From: Tieghemiomyces parasiticus
Taxonomy: Eukaryota > Kickxellomycota > Dimargaritomycetes > Dimargaritales > Dimargaritaceae
Assembly (NCBI GenBank): GCA_027575765.1
Contig: JANBPT010000038.1
Coordinates: 1 to 64,000, forward strand
Reading direction: 5' to 3'
Length of the DNA: 64,000 nucleotides
The notes beneath the pieces were generated by a model. That model saw only the letters and a list, made by a program, of their open reading frames with translations. It was not told the DNA's origin and did not search any database. This document shows, one piece after another, positions 22,919 to 34,645 of this stretch (position 1 is its first letter; each line of letters starts with the position of its first letter). The translations under genes were made by a program, and so were the position numbers.

Positions 22919-24456
22919 TATATAGTAACGGGGTTGCGTGTTTCAGGGTCTTTATTACTCTACAACGGGGGCTTCCGACGCAGGGTTTTACTGTCTGTGG
23001 TGGTGAGTGGGCCCATCTCTCCCCCCCCAGACTCTCGATCTCAGCCCGGAGTTTCCGTCTACCGCACGACTCCCCGCCACCTTTGGTGACGGACGGCCCG
23101 CTCTACTTTGCTTTCTATAGGCCTCAGTTTCTTATTGTACTGACTATCAGCGGCCGCGTGGTTTATTTTCTAATTTTCGTACAGTTTCTCCAAGACATAA
23201 AATCGAAATTTGCTGTCACACTGTGGTTTAATGTGTCATAACTATGTTGGTATTTATTGTCTTAGAAGCCAATTAGGTGGCAGGTCGTGGGCCTAATAAA
23301 ATCATTATAATTAGGTCTTTAAAACTAGCATCGCATCTTCAATCCATTTATAGGAAAAGAGTGGATTCCTTCCTGCCTATATCCGTCAGGGCCGTTATGG
23401 TATAAGCTACTACATGGCCCAATCGCTTTGAGTGGAAGAGTCGATAAGGAGCTATTGTTAACCTTTCCGAATGACCGTCCGTCTTGCCTGCTACGAACCG
23501 GCGGACAGACTAACTGTGAGGATAGGATACAGGTGTATGGCTGCGTTTCGGCCCCTATGTGCATCTTGGATGCTGCGGGGCTTGTGCTCAGCTAGCAAAA
23601 GTGAGTTATGCTTAAGCCCAAGGTTGAAAGGCCGTGTGATTGCTCCTGTTTAGAACATGGGACGGGAGGAAGAGGGGGAGGGGTAGCACGCCAGGCCCTG
23701 CTATATTAAGTATTACACTTTCGCACCCGGGGTAGTGTGGATGCGGAAAGCAGGGAGATAAACTCCCACCGTAAATTCACAACAACTTACCCCCGATTGG
23801 GAAGACGCTAGTTGATGCCGTGGACATCCCTGTTCCCAACCACCGGTTGCGATAGTTGGTAAGCCTGGGGGGGGGGAGGTTGCTCTACATGATGAGCGGT
23901 TGGCCTGCGCTTGTTGAGCCTCGCCTTTTACCAGTATCTCCGACTCCCTTTCCTTCCCTCTCTCTTTCTCTCGCTCCTTGTTCGCCGCTTTCGGGTGTGT
24001 TCTCTAAGCCGTTGGGAATAATAGCCGTTTGACTCGCTTTAGCTTTACTCGCAAAAGCAGGGTGTCACACACTTGACCCCAACGTGCTCTCCAGCCCCGT
24101 TCACTGCTTTATTTACCTTTTTTTTTCTTTCCTGGAGGGCTAATCTACCCACGGCAATTGTATTTTCTGCCGCCAGTAACCAAACATGCACCCCTGCGGT
24201 TCCTTTTCAATAAGCATTGCCCACCCCCTCCCCCGGGTCATTCAAATCGCCTAGCTCTTTCATACTCCCTTCAGCGTGGTTACCATTTTCAAGAATATCT
24301 ATCGTATCATCAATGCCCTTAGATATATTTTTTTTGTATTGTGCTCGCCTGGGCCAACGATTTTGTTCTTTATAATACTGCACTTCAAGGCCTGATTTAC
24401 TTAGGCTACCACTGGCACGGGTCCTTGCCCCTGAACCTCCACCCCTCCACTAAACC
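22919..24456 (+). other. 3' UTR of glycogen synthase and Slo-like promoter region
   Basis: No coding gene is supported. An AATAAA signal at 23295-23300 lies 377 nt after the glycogen synthase stop codon and is a candidate poly(A) signal. The right half is pyrimidine-rich (TC runs near 23950) and contains TATA-like AT blocks near 24330-24380, consistent with a promoter for the gene starting at 24457. Confidence 0.5.
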
Positions 24457-27400
24457 ATGTCTGGCTCGGAAGTAAGTATCTATGCGCTACGGCCAGGGGC
24501 CTTCCCCGAGCCCCTGTACCAAAGCAAAGGGGCATATGGGGGAGGGAGGGGTTTACACTACTTAGAATGACCATTAAAACTCCGCCGCACATCAGCATAT
24601 CCCATCACTGACCCATCGGGCAGCCGGACGCCCCAGACTGGACCCTGTGTTCGCCTCTCTACTCTCAGCAGGGCGTTGTAATGGAGTCGAGCATCCAGCG
24701 GGATCCTTACATTTAGACTCACCTGCATGCCTACCACCAACCCTTACCGCCATCTTGAACCAACTAGGAGCAGCGGAGCCAGAAGTCATTCCGAACTGAT
24801 GTCGTTGAGGACCTAGAGGACGACCAGCCCTTCCGGCCGGCCTGGGACCTCCGGGGCGACGGGAGCAGTATTGCCGACGATGAGCTCAAGGTTGTGGCCA
24901 TCTCCCTGCCTTTCCACGAAACCTATTTCGCCGTGGTGCTATTTACGGCCGTAGAGTTCATCCTGCTGTCGGCCTGGGCGGCCATCTTCATATCGGTGAG
25001 TCAAAAAAGTAGGGATCGGTAGTGTTAATATGGTACTACAGGAGGGGAGGGGAGGTAAATCCGTGTGCAATTTCCCGGTGTAGCCGACAGGCCACCATTA
25101 CACCCCTTGCTTCTACCACACCCAGACCCCCCCTCCAGGGCGTAGACCGCGAATGTTGCTGCTGACAGTTACCATTAACCCCACCCGCATTTAAGAAAAC
25201 ATCCTTCAACGTGCACCTATACCACCGCCTTTAGAATTCCTTCGTCTTGAGTACAGCCTACCGTCCCGTGGTGTTCCCGGCCTACCGCATCCTCCTCGAC
25301 TTGGTTCCGGCCGGTATCCTGACCTTTTTCTATGTAATCCGATTGTACTTTGGTCGTGTCCGCTCGTCCTGGATAACCCGGGCGGCCATGGCCCTTTCCA
25401 TCGGCTCGGTCTACGTCGGCACGCTCCTCTACTACGAGTTTCCTGCCTTCCGCACCGAGTTCATGGGGGTCAGTTATGCGGCGATTGGCTACGTTTTCCG
25501 TTTCTATTTGCTTGCCCTCGCAGCCAAGGAGGCCCTCGAGCGGGTCCAGCAACGCACTGGGTGGTTCGATCCACCCAACCAGCAGCTGTTGTCCACCGTC
25601 ATCACTCTCTTGGCCTACTGGACGGGAGCCAGTGCCACGCTCCAGGTCTTGATTTACAACATTTACGGTGACCCGACCCCGCAATTCAACTTTCCCGACT
25701 CCATGTACTTCACGCTGTTGTGTTTGATTAACGGCCCATCTGACAATCTCGTGCCCGACAACTACGCCGCGCGCGTCATCGTAGTCCTGCTGATTCTGGC
25801 GGTGTTCTTGGCCCTACCGGGTGAAATCGATAGCATTACAACCGCCTACCGCCAGCGCGCGCGGCAGGAGCGACCCGTCAAACCGGCGGCCGAGAGCCCG
25901 GCGGCCAACGCGTACATTTGCGGCTACCTGACGGTTACCAGCGTGTATTCCACGTTGCGACTCATCATGGAAGGTGTGGGTAAGCAGAACGATCCTGGGA
26001 CGGTCGATAGTCAGGGCAAACTGGGCGGCGGGATAATGCCCCGAATCACCGTGGTAAGCGAGACCCCCCTGTCCGACGACCTCCGCCAGCTGCTCGCCCA
26101 GAAGGAATACCGCAGTGCGGTCAATTTCGTGCTCCGAAGCTCGTTCGATTTCGTCCTGCTACGCGAGTTGGGCCTCCGCGACCGTGATGCCTTCTACGTG
26201 GTCACTGATTACGACACCGAGACTCCCCCGGAGGAGTGTGATGCGCTCTGTATCGCCCAGGCCCTGGTAAGTTGTAGAACATGGTGGGGTGTTGCTTTGG
26301 GCACTGATTACATGGGCCTTCCTCCCCCCTTTTCTCCATCGTTTGAAAACTAGAGTGTGGAGAACATTGACGTCCAACCTCTCTCCCCCCCCCGACATGA
26401 CCCACTCACTATCTCAACCATCTGTATGGATGACCACAGCGAATCCACAAATTCATGGTACTGGAAGACGTCGGTAACGTCGACCTCTACGTACAGGTCC
26501 TCCTCCACGAATCGCTCTACCCACTACGAAACCTCTTATTCTGCCAGGTCATCTGCCTAGACGACATGCTGGTCAATCTGCTGGCCAACAACAGCGCAGC
26601 CCCGGGTTATGCCAACCTTATCTACTTTATCTCGCGGCCAGAATTTTTCCAGCTCTCCTGCACGTTCATCGGCCTCGTTCGCGAGTACGAGTTGCTGAGC
26701 GATCAGTTGCTCTGCCACTTTCCGTTGAGCGTGGCTCTGGACACGGACCCAGGGCTCACCATCGTCTGGGCCGACAAGTTGCTGTGGGATCGGCATCAGC
26801 AGCCCCGCCTCCGGTTGGGCCGATTTTCCAGCCGCAGTAGCACGCTAACTGCCATGTCGCCCGTACCCGCACCGACCGGAACTACGGGGTCGGCAACCGA
26901 CACCAACGCGCCCACGGTACCCGCCACCCCCGAGCGCAGCGCCCTCGTGTCTAGAGCTGCAACGGCGGCCCCAGTGTCACCATCGCTACCACCACCTGCT
27001 TCGCCACCCGCCGTCCCGCGGAGCCGTAGTCGCCGGCTCACCCACACCTCCCCGCCCGGATTTCTTCTCAACCCGCGCGACCATGACCCTAGCCGTGAGT
27101 ACCAGTATGTTTATTTGACCAGTCGGCCCATCGCCCTCACCAACGCCGATCTCCCGACGTTCACGCAGATGGTCAGCCCGCTGGTTGGTACGTTTCAGCG
27201 GGTCCGTACCGAATACGATCGGGTACTGGGCAGCGCGGTCAAGAATGGTCGGCTCAATTCGCGCATCGCTCAGCACACCGGTACGACCGGCCTGCGTTTG
27301 GCATACCCGCGGAACGGCGGATCGACCACCTCGGCCGCGGGTGGCGCTGTCACCGCACCAACACTACGCAGCCATATCGTTATCTACGATCTCCTGGACA

Positions 27401-28767
27401 GAACTTCTCGCATCACCATACCGCTGATTCGACAGTTACGCGTGGCCCATAACGACCGCCAGCTGCCGGTCGTGGTCGTTCTGGCAAAGGCGTGCCCCGA
27501 AGCGGAGGCCTTAAAGGCACTCCCCGGGGTCCATGTGGTGATCGGTACCCCGTACACTGAGCGCGTAGTGTACGCTGCATGCCTGCGGACGGCCAAGGCC
27601 GTCATCCTGCTACACGGAGTGTACTCGGTTGGGTAAGTTGTGGACCACATCTACGTATCAGTATCATTCGGGCAACGGTTCACAGTGGTCGATGAGTAAC
27701 TTCTCCCTCCCCACCCTCCGCTCCTAAAAATTATGGCCATCCCTGAATACTTCATTGCTGTTTATTCATCCCTTCCCTCTCGTCGTCCGGCTATGGCCTG
27801 TCCCCTGTCCCCCTTTGGCTAACATTTCTTACCATGCGATATCTTTGATCACCTTGCGTCGTCGGGGTACTGCTACAGACCCGGTCTAAAACGGGCTTCC
27901 GAGGCCGCTGCCGTCGAGGCCGCGGTGCGCGAATGGCGGCCGGATATTCCCATCATCAAGCGGTTCCCAAGTAACATCCTTCGTGACCGGACGGAGCTCA
28001 TCAAGGAATTTGACCGCTATAGTCTAGGTACGTACTGGTTGCTTGGCCGCAATTCGTTTTCTTACCAAGTGCAATCAGGTGGTGCATACGTGGCCAAGGG
28101 GTATCGAACATTAGGACGCGATTAACCGGAATCCCCTTCCTTTGTAACACTGGCCACCCCCTTAACCTTACGGCCTACAGAACTCGTCCACGAAGTGTGG
28201 GGTCCCATCGTCGCTGGGGATATCGTGTTCACCGATATCTTCTACTTCACGATGTCCCAAGCCACATTGACCGGGCCTGGTCTGGGTTTCATGTTCCCCA
28301 CAGAAACCCCTAACACTTCATACTGGTACCAATGGCCTATCAACTGTATCATTCCCACTGGTAAGTGCATTCCACTGCCCACTTCCTGGGAAGGGGGAGT
28401 CATTCGACATTTCGACTGGCTTTATTTCTGAAGTTCCTTGAACCCCCCTCCTTTCTTATTCATTGCTGACCGTCAAGACTTACACTGTAACCCCACCACT
28501 GCACCTTTAACAGAGAACGACACGGCCGAGACCGAAACGGTTCCGTTCGTCACTATCGCCCTAGCCCTTAACCGCCACGATATTCGGTTGGTGGCCGTGT
28601 GCAAACCTTATGATACGAACCGTCCGGTCCCGGGTCAGCGGTTCGCGCGTTTCACACTGATCTTGCCGCGGGTCTTCCTGGAAGTCCCGGTAACCTGGAA
28701 CGCCTTAGTCCTGATCCCACGAGACCGACGGCCCGACGACTACCTTGTTCCCCAGCATGGGTCTTAA
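24457..28767 (+). CDS. Slo (BK)-family channel-like protein lacking the K+ selectivity filter
   Basis: Seven exons join with matching phases: 24457-24471, 24768-24995, 25235-26266, 26440-27632, 27879-28027, 28181-28360 and 28514-28767, giving 1016 aa. The layout is that of Slo channels: an N-terminal membrane segment, an S1-S6 block at about 55-290, then two RCK domains. RCK1 runs from about 315 to 460 and includes VICLDDMLVNLL. RCK2 starts at about 640 (RSHIVIYDLLDR) and ends near IVFTDIFYFTMSQATLTG. Three hallmarks are missing. The pore helix runs into LLCLINGPSDNLVP where TVG[YF]GD is expected. The S4 position has one Arg (FRFYLLALAAKEAL). No Asp-rich calcium bowl precedes the last RCK segment. 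The second exon acceptor could shift by a few codons. The family call is by domain order; the transported ion, if any, is unknown. Confidence 0.82.
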
Positions 28768-28877
28768 CCCCGGGTATATGTGTGTGGGGCCGCCGCCCTG
28801 ATTTTCTTATATTTGATGTGTCGATATGTATAAATTATAAATTAGGGTACATTGCTCACGCCGACGATCCCGAACCT

Positions 28878-29827
28878 TCATGAAGCAATTACGTGAAAGA
28901 AATGGTAGACCTCGTCCTCATCCATGACGGCGATCTCGGTATTGCATACGCGACACTCGACCGGATGGTAGGCCTCGTCTGTCAGCCCTTGTGGGTTCGG
29001 TGAATTCGCTTTACTGCCAGGTTCCGATGGCGGCTGCTGCTCGGCGCTCGTCATCGTTGATGATGATGAAGTTGTTGGTTGGCTACCGAACCGTAGGGTC
29101 CGGTCCTTAGCTACCTGGCAATTCTCGACAAACATGGCACGGTACTGCCCGCCGTACCGCTCGTGCCGCTGACAACCAAAGCAGACCACCGTCATACACA
29201 AGGGGCAGCTCAGTTGCGTGTCATTAGTACGCCTGTGGGGGAGCGGGCGGCCGCGTTGGTCTTTGAGGGCGAGGGCTAGATAAGTGTGGGAAGGGGGGGG
29301 CATGGTATGTGAAAATAGACAATCGGTGATGTTGATGGGTTGACGCTTTTAGAAGAAAACTAATACAACTAGAGAAAGGCGCTCCCCGTCAGCCTTGGTT
29401 CCTTTGGACCGGGGAGGCCGGTACGTGCACTTACCTTGCGTCTTCTTGGTGACCCACTCCACATCCCGGTCATCGGCGGCCGGGTCGTAGAGTAGCTCGT
29501 CGTTGGTCGGGACAATACGATTCGCTAGGGGACCCGGAGGGAATGCAGGATGCGATGAGAGGGCGAGGTGCAGTAGGTTGGGGGCAAATGCGGGAACTCA
29601 AGGTGAGGAGGCCTGTGATCAAGCAACTGCATTACCTGGTTCTGGGTTCTGCTGAATCCGTCTAGGAGTCCCTCGCAAACACACGTATGGGACTTACCCA
29701 GCCGACTACTGGCCCGGGCCTCGGAGCCGAGCGAGTCGGTCTCGTCTTCGGTGTCGGCAAAGTATACATCGTCATAGAATTTGGGCTCCTCCGCCAGGGT
29801 CATGGGCGCGAGATGCGGCGAGGTCAT
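28878..29827 (-). CDS. EAPP: EAPP homologue (E2F-associated phosphoprotein family)
   Basis: Three exons, 29827-29698, 29524-29435 and 29275-28878, join in phase 1 twice to give 205 aa. The N-terminus has the acidic FYDDVYFADTEDETDS stretch. The middle carries NDELLYDPAADDRD, a family block. The C-terminal half has two CxxC pairs, CPLCMTVVCFGCQRHERY and PVECRVCNTEIAVMD, ending VYHFFHVIAS, nearly as in animal EAPP. In mammals EAPP is a nuclear protein that interacts with E2F factors and affects transcription; the function in fungi is not known to me. The gene converges on the Slo-like gene with only 110 bp between stop codons. Confidence 0.93.
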
Positions 29828-30414
29828 GGTCAGCCGACAGGGAAGGTGGCGAATGGATTGAATGTAGTACTATTAGGAGGGTAATGGGTGGCACATGGGG
29901 GGAGTATTTAGAGAGGGAGAGAGGGACAGAATTGGGCTAACAGCGAAGGGGCTAGGAAAATGAGGCTGGGTGTCCCGGCGACTCGGGTCGCGTGGGGGGT
30001 GTAAGCGGGATGTTTGTCGAGAATTAAGGTAGAGGCCGGTGAAACCCAGGGCGGGCTGGGTTATATGCATATGGAATAGGGGCTCACAGTGGATGACGAG
30101 CGCCTGACCAGGAAGACCGGGTTAACCAAGTGGCTCGCATGGTCGGAAATTACTCCACGCAGGGGACGGGCTCTGTGATGTGGGGGGCGTGCAGTCCAGT
30201 CCCTCGTTGCCACTGCTGCTCTCCTCCCGATCCGCACCTCTGCTGTCATTCGGCCGTGGCTATTCGTTGACACACACACGTGCTTGCGTCACCAGCTATT
30301 TCTGCAGTGCAATCAATTTATTTTTGGGGATAATTCGGACCAAGCCGAATCGAGCCAATGAACAACCAAAAACAAGAGATGTGGGCCGCTACCCTAACGA
30401 CCGGGATGTGGTCT
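29828..30414. other. Intergenic between EAPP and the 7TM-RGS gene
   Basis: No gene is supported. The segment should contain the EAPP promoter (left) and the 3' UTR of the minus-strand 7TM-RGS gene. TTTATT at 30317-30322, AATAAA on the minus strand, is a candidate poly(A) signal about 95 nt past the stop codon. Confidence 0.5.
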
Positions 30415-32253
30415 TTAGGTAGAGTATCCCGCACGCCATTCGCGGTGCCAGTATTTGGGAAACACGTTTTGGTACAGCAGGATAAGTACTTCGTGATGGG
30501 CGCTATCAAATATGGACAGGTGCAGGGTGTCCTTGGCCATCTCCGCCGTAATGGTCGTCTGCATCTGATGGGACAGGTTAAGCGCCATGTCGCTGTTGGG
30601 CAAGATATAGCGGCGGTAAAAATTGCGCACCATGACCTCACAGCCCAGTGGGAATTGCTGTTGCATTTGAGGGTTAGCCAAGAGTGGCTCGGGAGAGCGC
30701 GTGCGGCCACCGTCTGAAGTAGAGCGGACAGGTCGCATGGTTCCCAAAATACTCATGTAGGCCGGTGATGGGTGCTCCATAAGCTGCGCATCGTGGCCCC
30801 AAGGGTCTAGCGATGCCGCCGTGGCCACTGTCTGGTACATTGGGGCAGAAGTCGTCAAAGCGGTTTCAGGGTTGGTGAGATCCACCGACCGGTACTGATC
30901 ACGGACGAACCGTCCGCTCTTGGTCTCGTCAATTACCGTCGGGTCCCACTGCAAGTTAGTCCGGGCGAGATTGGCCGCAGTGGCCTCGGCTGCGGCGGTG
31001 GCTGCCAGGGCCGGACAGACCCTCTTCTTGAGCCGTTGATAGTCTTCCAAAAAGGCGACCAGTTCGCTGCTGAAGCTGAGGGAGGCCCAGTGCTTTAACC
31101 GGCTGAACTCAGCGGTGTTGCCCACGGTGCGGCAAAAGTCCTCCCAGTGGAAGCCGTGACTGGCCGAGGCCGAGCGGGCGTGCAATGATGGTGCGGAGGG
31201 GATGGGGCTGGCGGACTTGGACAGTGCTGGTGACAAGCTGGAAGGGGTGTTGGAACCCAAGGTCTCGACGCTGCTGCACGGGTCACTCCCGATGAGATGC
31301 AGCGGGATGGTTTGGTTGTGCTGGTGACCGCCAATATACCGCGGGAGCGGGTGACGCCAGGTCCGTAAGAGGGGCACCACGACAGTACTCACGTGGATTA
31401 CACAGAACCCGGCGAATAGGTACACGCTACCTCCGGCGTACTGGACGTAGTCGACTAGCACGGCGTCCACCAGGAAAAACAGAGGGAACGCGATCAGCGC
31501 CACCACCGTCGTAATCATCACCTCACGTTTCAAACCGTAGGCGTCCCGGAGCGGGGTTAAAAGGAAGAGGATGAGCGGACATACTATGACGAGGAGGAAG
31601 GCCACAGCGACGTACAGCGGTAGAAACACGAGGGCCAACCCACAGCTCCGGCCGGGGGAGACGGAGTGCAGCTCAGACGCCACCAGCTGGGTTACGGTGC
31701 AGTACACCAGGACTACTAAAGTGGTCGCAGCGGTAATCCGCAGTAGGGAGGCTTCCGAAAATAGGCTGTGCAGCCGTGACCAGCTAAGGCGTCGCCCCAG
31801 GCAGCTCAGCGGCCATACCGACCCAGCAGGGCCGGTCCCGCGAGGAACGGTATCCAAATGGGCCGGGTCCAGTTCCTCGTGGTCGAATGGGACGCGGGTG
31901 ACGTATAATTTGGCGCGGCTCACCTCACCTAGATAGCTGAGCCGGGCGGTGCGAGCCAAAAACGTTATCCACCATACGAGGGTGAATAGGTAGTAGGCCC
32001 AGAGGTTGATGCTACAGGCAAAGCGGAACCGGAAGGCGTTGCTGGCGCAGATGGTGATGCAGAGAGCCAAGGCGGCGAGGTGGTTGATGATGGCGATGTA
32101 GCGTGGTTGTTTGCTCTGGCGGAGCACTCGATGGTAGTAGAAAAATGTCGTGGCGAGGTGGAAGGTGGTGTAGACCACTAAAATGGGCAGATAAATGTAC
32201 TTCCGCACCCGGTCAAAGTCGTGGTCTGTCCGTTCGGGAGCTACAGCGCTCAT
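30415..32253 (-). CDS. Seven-transmembrane protein with C-terminal RGS domain
   Basis: The single-exon frame gives 612 aa from the ATG at 32253; the open frame continues upstream to 32463, but MSAVAPERTD is the better start because the upstream part is composition-driven. Seven hydrophobic segments can be counted at about 19-40, 52-74, 80-105, 165-188, 200-225, 243-265 and 270-295. The cytoplasmic tail carries an RGS domain from about 367 (FHWEDFCRTVGNTAEF, ELVAFLEDYQRLKKRV) to about 601 (NFYRRYILPNSDMALNLS, FDSAHHEVLILLYQNVFPKYW). The two halves are separated by a low-complexity insertion of roughly 130 residues. Architecture matches the GprK-like 7TM-RGS receptors of fungi and plant RGS1, which accelerate GTP hydrolysis by G-alpha; the ligand is unknown. 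Confidence 0.88.
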   Translation of the reverse strand: MSAVAPERTDHDFDRVRKYIYLPILVVYTTFHLATTFFYYHRVLRQSKQPRYIAIINHLAALALCITICASNAFRFRFACSINLWAYYLFTLVWWITFLARTARLSYLGEVSRAKLYVTRVPFDHEELDPAHLDTVPRGTGPAGSVWPLSCLGRRLSWSRLHSLFSEASLLRITAATTLVVLVYCTVTQLVASELHSVSPGRSCGLALVFLPLYVAVAFLLVIVCPLILFLLTPLRDAYGLKREVMITTVVALIAFPLFFLVDAVLVDYVQYAGGSVYLFAGFCVIHVSTVVVPLLRTWRHPLPRYIGGHQHNQTIPLHLIGSDPCSSVETLGSNTPSSLSPALSKSASPIPSAPSLHARSASASHGFHWEDFCRTVGNTAEFSRLKHWASLSFSSELVAFLEDYQRLKKRVCPALAATAAAEATAANLARTNLQWDPTVIDETKSGRFVRDQYRSVDLTNPETALTTSAPMYQTVATAASLDPWGHDAQLMEHPSPAYMSILGTMRPVRSTSDGGRTRSPEPLLANPQMQQQFPLGCEVMVRNFYRRYILPNSDMALNLSHQMQTTITAEMAKDTLHLSIFDSAHHEVLILLYQNVFPKYWHREWRAGYST

Positions 32254-33381
32254 TGTATAGTGTTTAGGTATAAGATGAAGAGGAGGGGGGCTATGAGGAA
32301 GTAAGTCTAGCCGATGATACGTGTAAAGGAAAAGCGTAATTTGTCGAACCAAAAGACCGGCCAAAGAGATGTAAACCAGCGTGGGCCTGTCCAAGCCGAA
32401 GGATCGAAAAAATAACTCAGGACAACTGGATAGTAGAAGCGGACAGCGTGGCAAGTATGGCATAAGTTGAAGTATAAACTAATCTACAATACATATATAT
32501 ATCTATCGTTTGATTGATGTGGTGGCGAAGCGGATGGCCTTGCACAAAACTCATTAAATTGGTATAAATGGTACCGAACTGATGACAAGTTGGCGGGAGG
32601 GAGGTAGTATAAAACAAACTGAGTGGGCCATATTCGAAAGTGGTTCAAATCCACCAAGCTACGTGACCGGGAGCTGAACAGGGACGCTGGCTATTTAAAT
32701 ACGGCCAGTGGTCGAGGTGACGACGGTCACGGTTTTCGACATGCACACTCCCTCGTACAAATGGTGCCTTTGACTTCCACGCGCTGGCTTGGGAAGGAGG
32801 GGAGGGAGGCAGAAGAAAAAAAAAAAAGAGAGAAAGAGAGGGGAGAACAGCGCGAACGCTGCCTTTTCGACACCCTGCGGTTGAGTAGAACAATGTACCG
32901 GAAGGAACAGCGCCACGGGTCCGCCGCACAAGGGTACCCGCGCCTCTGGGACGGTAATTTAGAATTCACGTCTGCAGTGTCCATAGCAAATCCAAAAAGC
33001 GGGAATAAGGGCGGGTAAAATAAGCCGCCCCTTGTTGATTTTTTTCTATGCCGGCGGTGCAATAGCTGTGAAGTCTCCAGAAACAAACGAAAATGGTCGA
33101 ATCACTGTAAAGGAGCAAAGGGTGGAGGGTTACTTGGGGTCAACGGTTATTGAATGATACAACCACGGCGGACCCACTCACAGCCTAGAGCACATCCTGA
33201 CCCTTAGGTTCTGCCCTTTGACCGCGTTCTCCCGCACCTCCCAAGCCCTAGCGGTTCCCAACGAGAGCTGAAGCGCCCCCGGGCGAATTTTGGGCACCCT
33301 GGCATCAGACAGTACTTGGGTTTTGACCGGTAGTCACCAGAAAACACATTTATTAAAGTGGCCCTGGTAGGATAATTTTTT
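32254..33381. other. Intergenic between 7TM-RGS and ZCCHC9
   Basis: No gene is supported. A TATA-rich run ('acatatatatatctatc') at about 32490-32506 may belong to the 7TM-RGS promoter on the minus strand. A purine run, mostly A then AG, lies at 32813-32850. TTTATT at 33349-33354, read as AATAAA on the minus strand, is a candidate ZCCHC9 poly(A) signal 28 nt beyond its stop codon. Confidence 0.5.
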
Positions 33382-34246
33382 TTAGAAATTGACCACCTTA
33401 GGGCCCTTCTTAGCGGGCCGAGCGGCAGCCGCGCGAGTAGCGGTGACGGCGGTTGGCGGCCGACGCTTGACCGCATCTCGCGTGAACTCGGTCTCCAGTA
33501 GGTCGTCATCGTCGCCGCCCTGGTTGGCCGAACCGGTACCAACGTACAAGGCCTCGTTCTTGGCTGTGAGTTGAAGTGATATGGGGTTGCAGGAAGTCGG
33601 TGGGGAAAGTACAAATAATGTCGAGAACAAAGTCAGCGGGGTCGTCTTTAGGCTTACGAAGCAGCCGTTTCTCCTTTTAGCGCACAACCTGGGCGTGTAT
33701 CACCGTTTCACCTTCTCTAAAACAAAACAACTTACTATCAACCATGGTCTTGGGGCAATCACTAACGAAGTGGGTTTTGGATCCACACAACCGGCAGGCT
33801 CCGCCGTTCACGTAGAGCCCCTTCTCATTCTTCGGACACTGGCCCGACAGATGTCCCTCGCCTTTACAGACAAAACACCGACTGAACCGGAAGAGCTGTT
33901 CCTCCTTAGGAAGGGTGCACCGTTTGGAGGTGTGGTCCATGGCGTTACAGTGGTAGCAGGCCCCGACACCCACGTCGGCTGCTTGCGGACAATCGGCCGA
34001 CTGGTGACCCGGTTCACGGCACACAAAACACACCTGGTGCTGCCGCCGTGCACTCCCCGGCCGATTGGGGAGATTTGAACGCCAGCCTTTGCCGTCCTTG
34101 AACGGAGGCCGATTCCTGGCCGCGCCATCGCCATGGCCGTACGGTGAGCCCCGAGCCGGACGGTGGCCTCCATTACCGCCGTCGTCCACGCGAAAATTAC
34201 CACCCTCGTAGGGCTTGCGTGGTGCGCGCTGGGCGAAGCGGGTCAT
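33382..34246 (-). CDS. ZCCHC9: ZCCHC9-like protein with four CCHC zinc knuckles
   Basis: Two exons, 34246-33736 and 33563-33382, join in phase 1 (donor GTAAGT, acceptor CAG) to give 230 aa. Four CCHC knuckles are in tandem: CFVCREPGHQSADC, CYHCNAMDHTSKRC, CFVCKGEGHLSGQC and CRLCGSKTHFVSDC. The third is followed by PKNEKGLY and the protein ends PKVVNF, both shared with vertebrate ZCCHC9, which separates it from the Air1/2 and Gis2 knuckle proteins. The N-terminus is Arg/Gly-rich. A nucleolar or nuclear RNA-related role is likely by family. The gene is head-to-head with translin. Confidence 0.93.
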
Positions 34247-34645
34247 GGTTCACAGGTATAGAGGAAGCTCCGGTAATAGCACGGTGATGGGCTGTGGTAA
34301 CCTGGGATGCCCGTGGGGGTAAGAGAATACGAGTGCAGCGGCTGTACAAAGAAAATGCAGTTGATTCTGGTTGAGACCGTGCCAATGAGGAGTTGCCGTA
34401 CTTGTCGGTAAAAGAAAAAGAAAAAGAAAAAAACATATGGACTGCGAGCCCACCTACTTGCTTCTGGTTTCCCTAGAAAGTGAGGCCAAAGGTTCGCAAA
34501 CTAGTTGGCTAGTGGACGTCACGCCTCTAGTGTATGCGGCTAAGTCTGTTGACTCCGCAACGTCAATACTGATCCCCGAATCGTGCATTTCACTATTAAC
34601 TGTAAAACGCCAGTACATTGCTCGCATACGACCTTCATTCTCACC
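34247..34645. promoter_or_regulatory. Shared upstream region of ZCCHC9 and translin
   Basis: The two start codons are 399 bp apart in divergent orientation, so both promoters must lie here or overlap into 5' exons. An A-rich (GAAAAA)n run at 34411-34433 is the only obvious repeat. No clear TATA box is visible for either gene. Confidence 0.5.

Noticed and set aside
32640..32675. T-arm-like 'gtggttcaaatccac'
   Set aside because: A good T-loop, but no matching acceptor strand, D arm or anticodon arm upstream, and no T-run after it.
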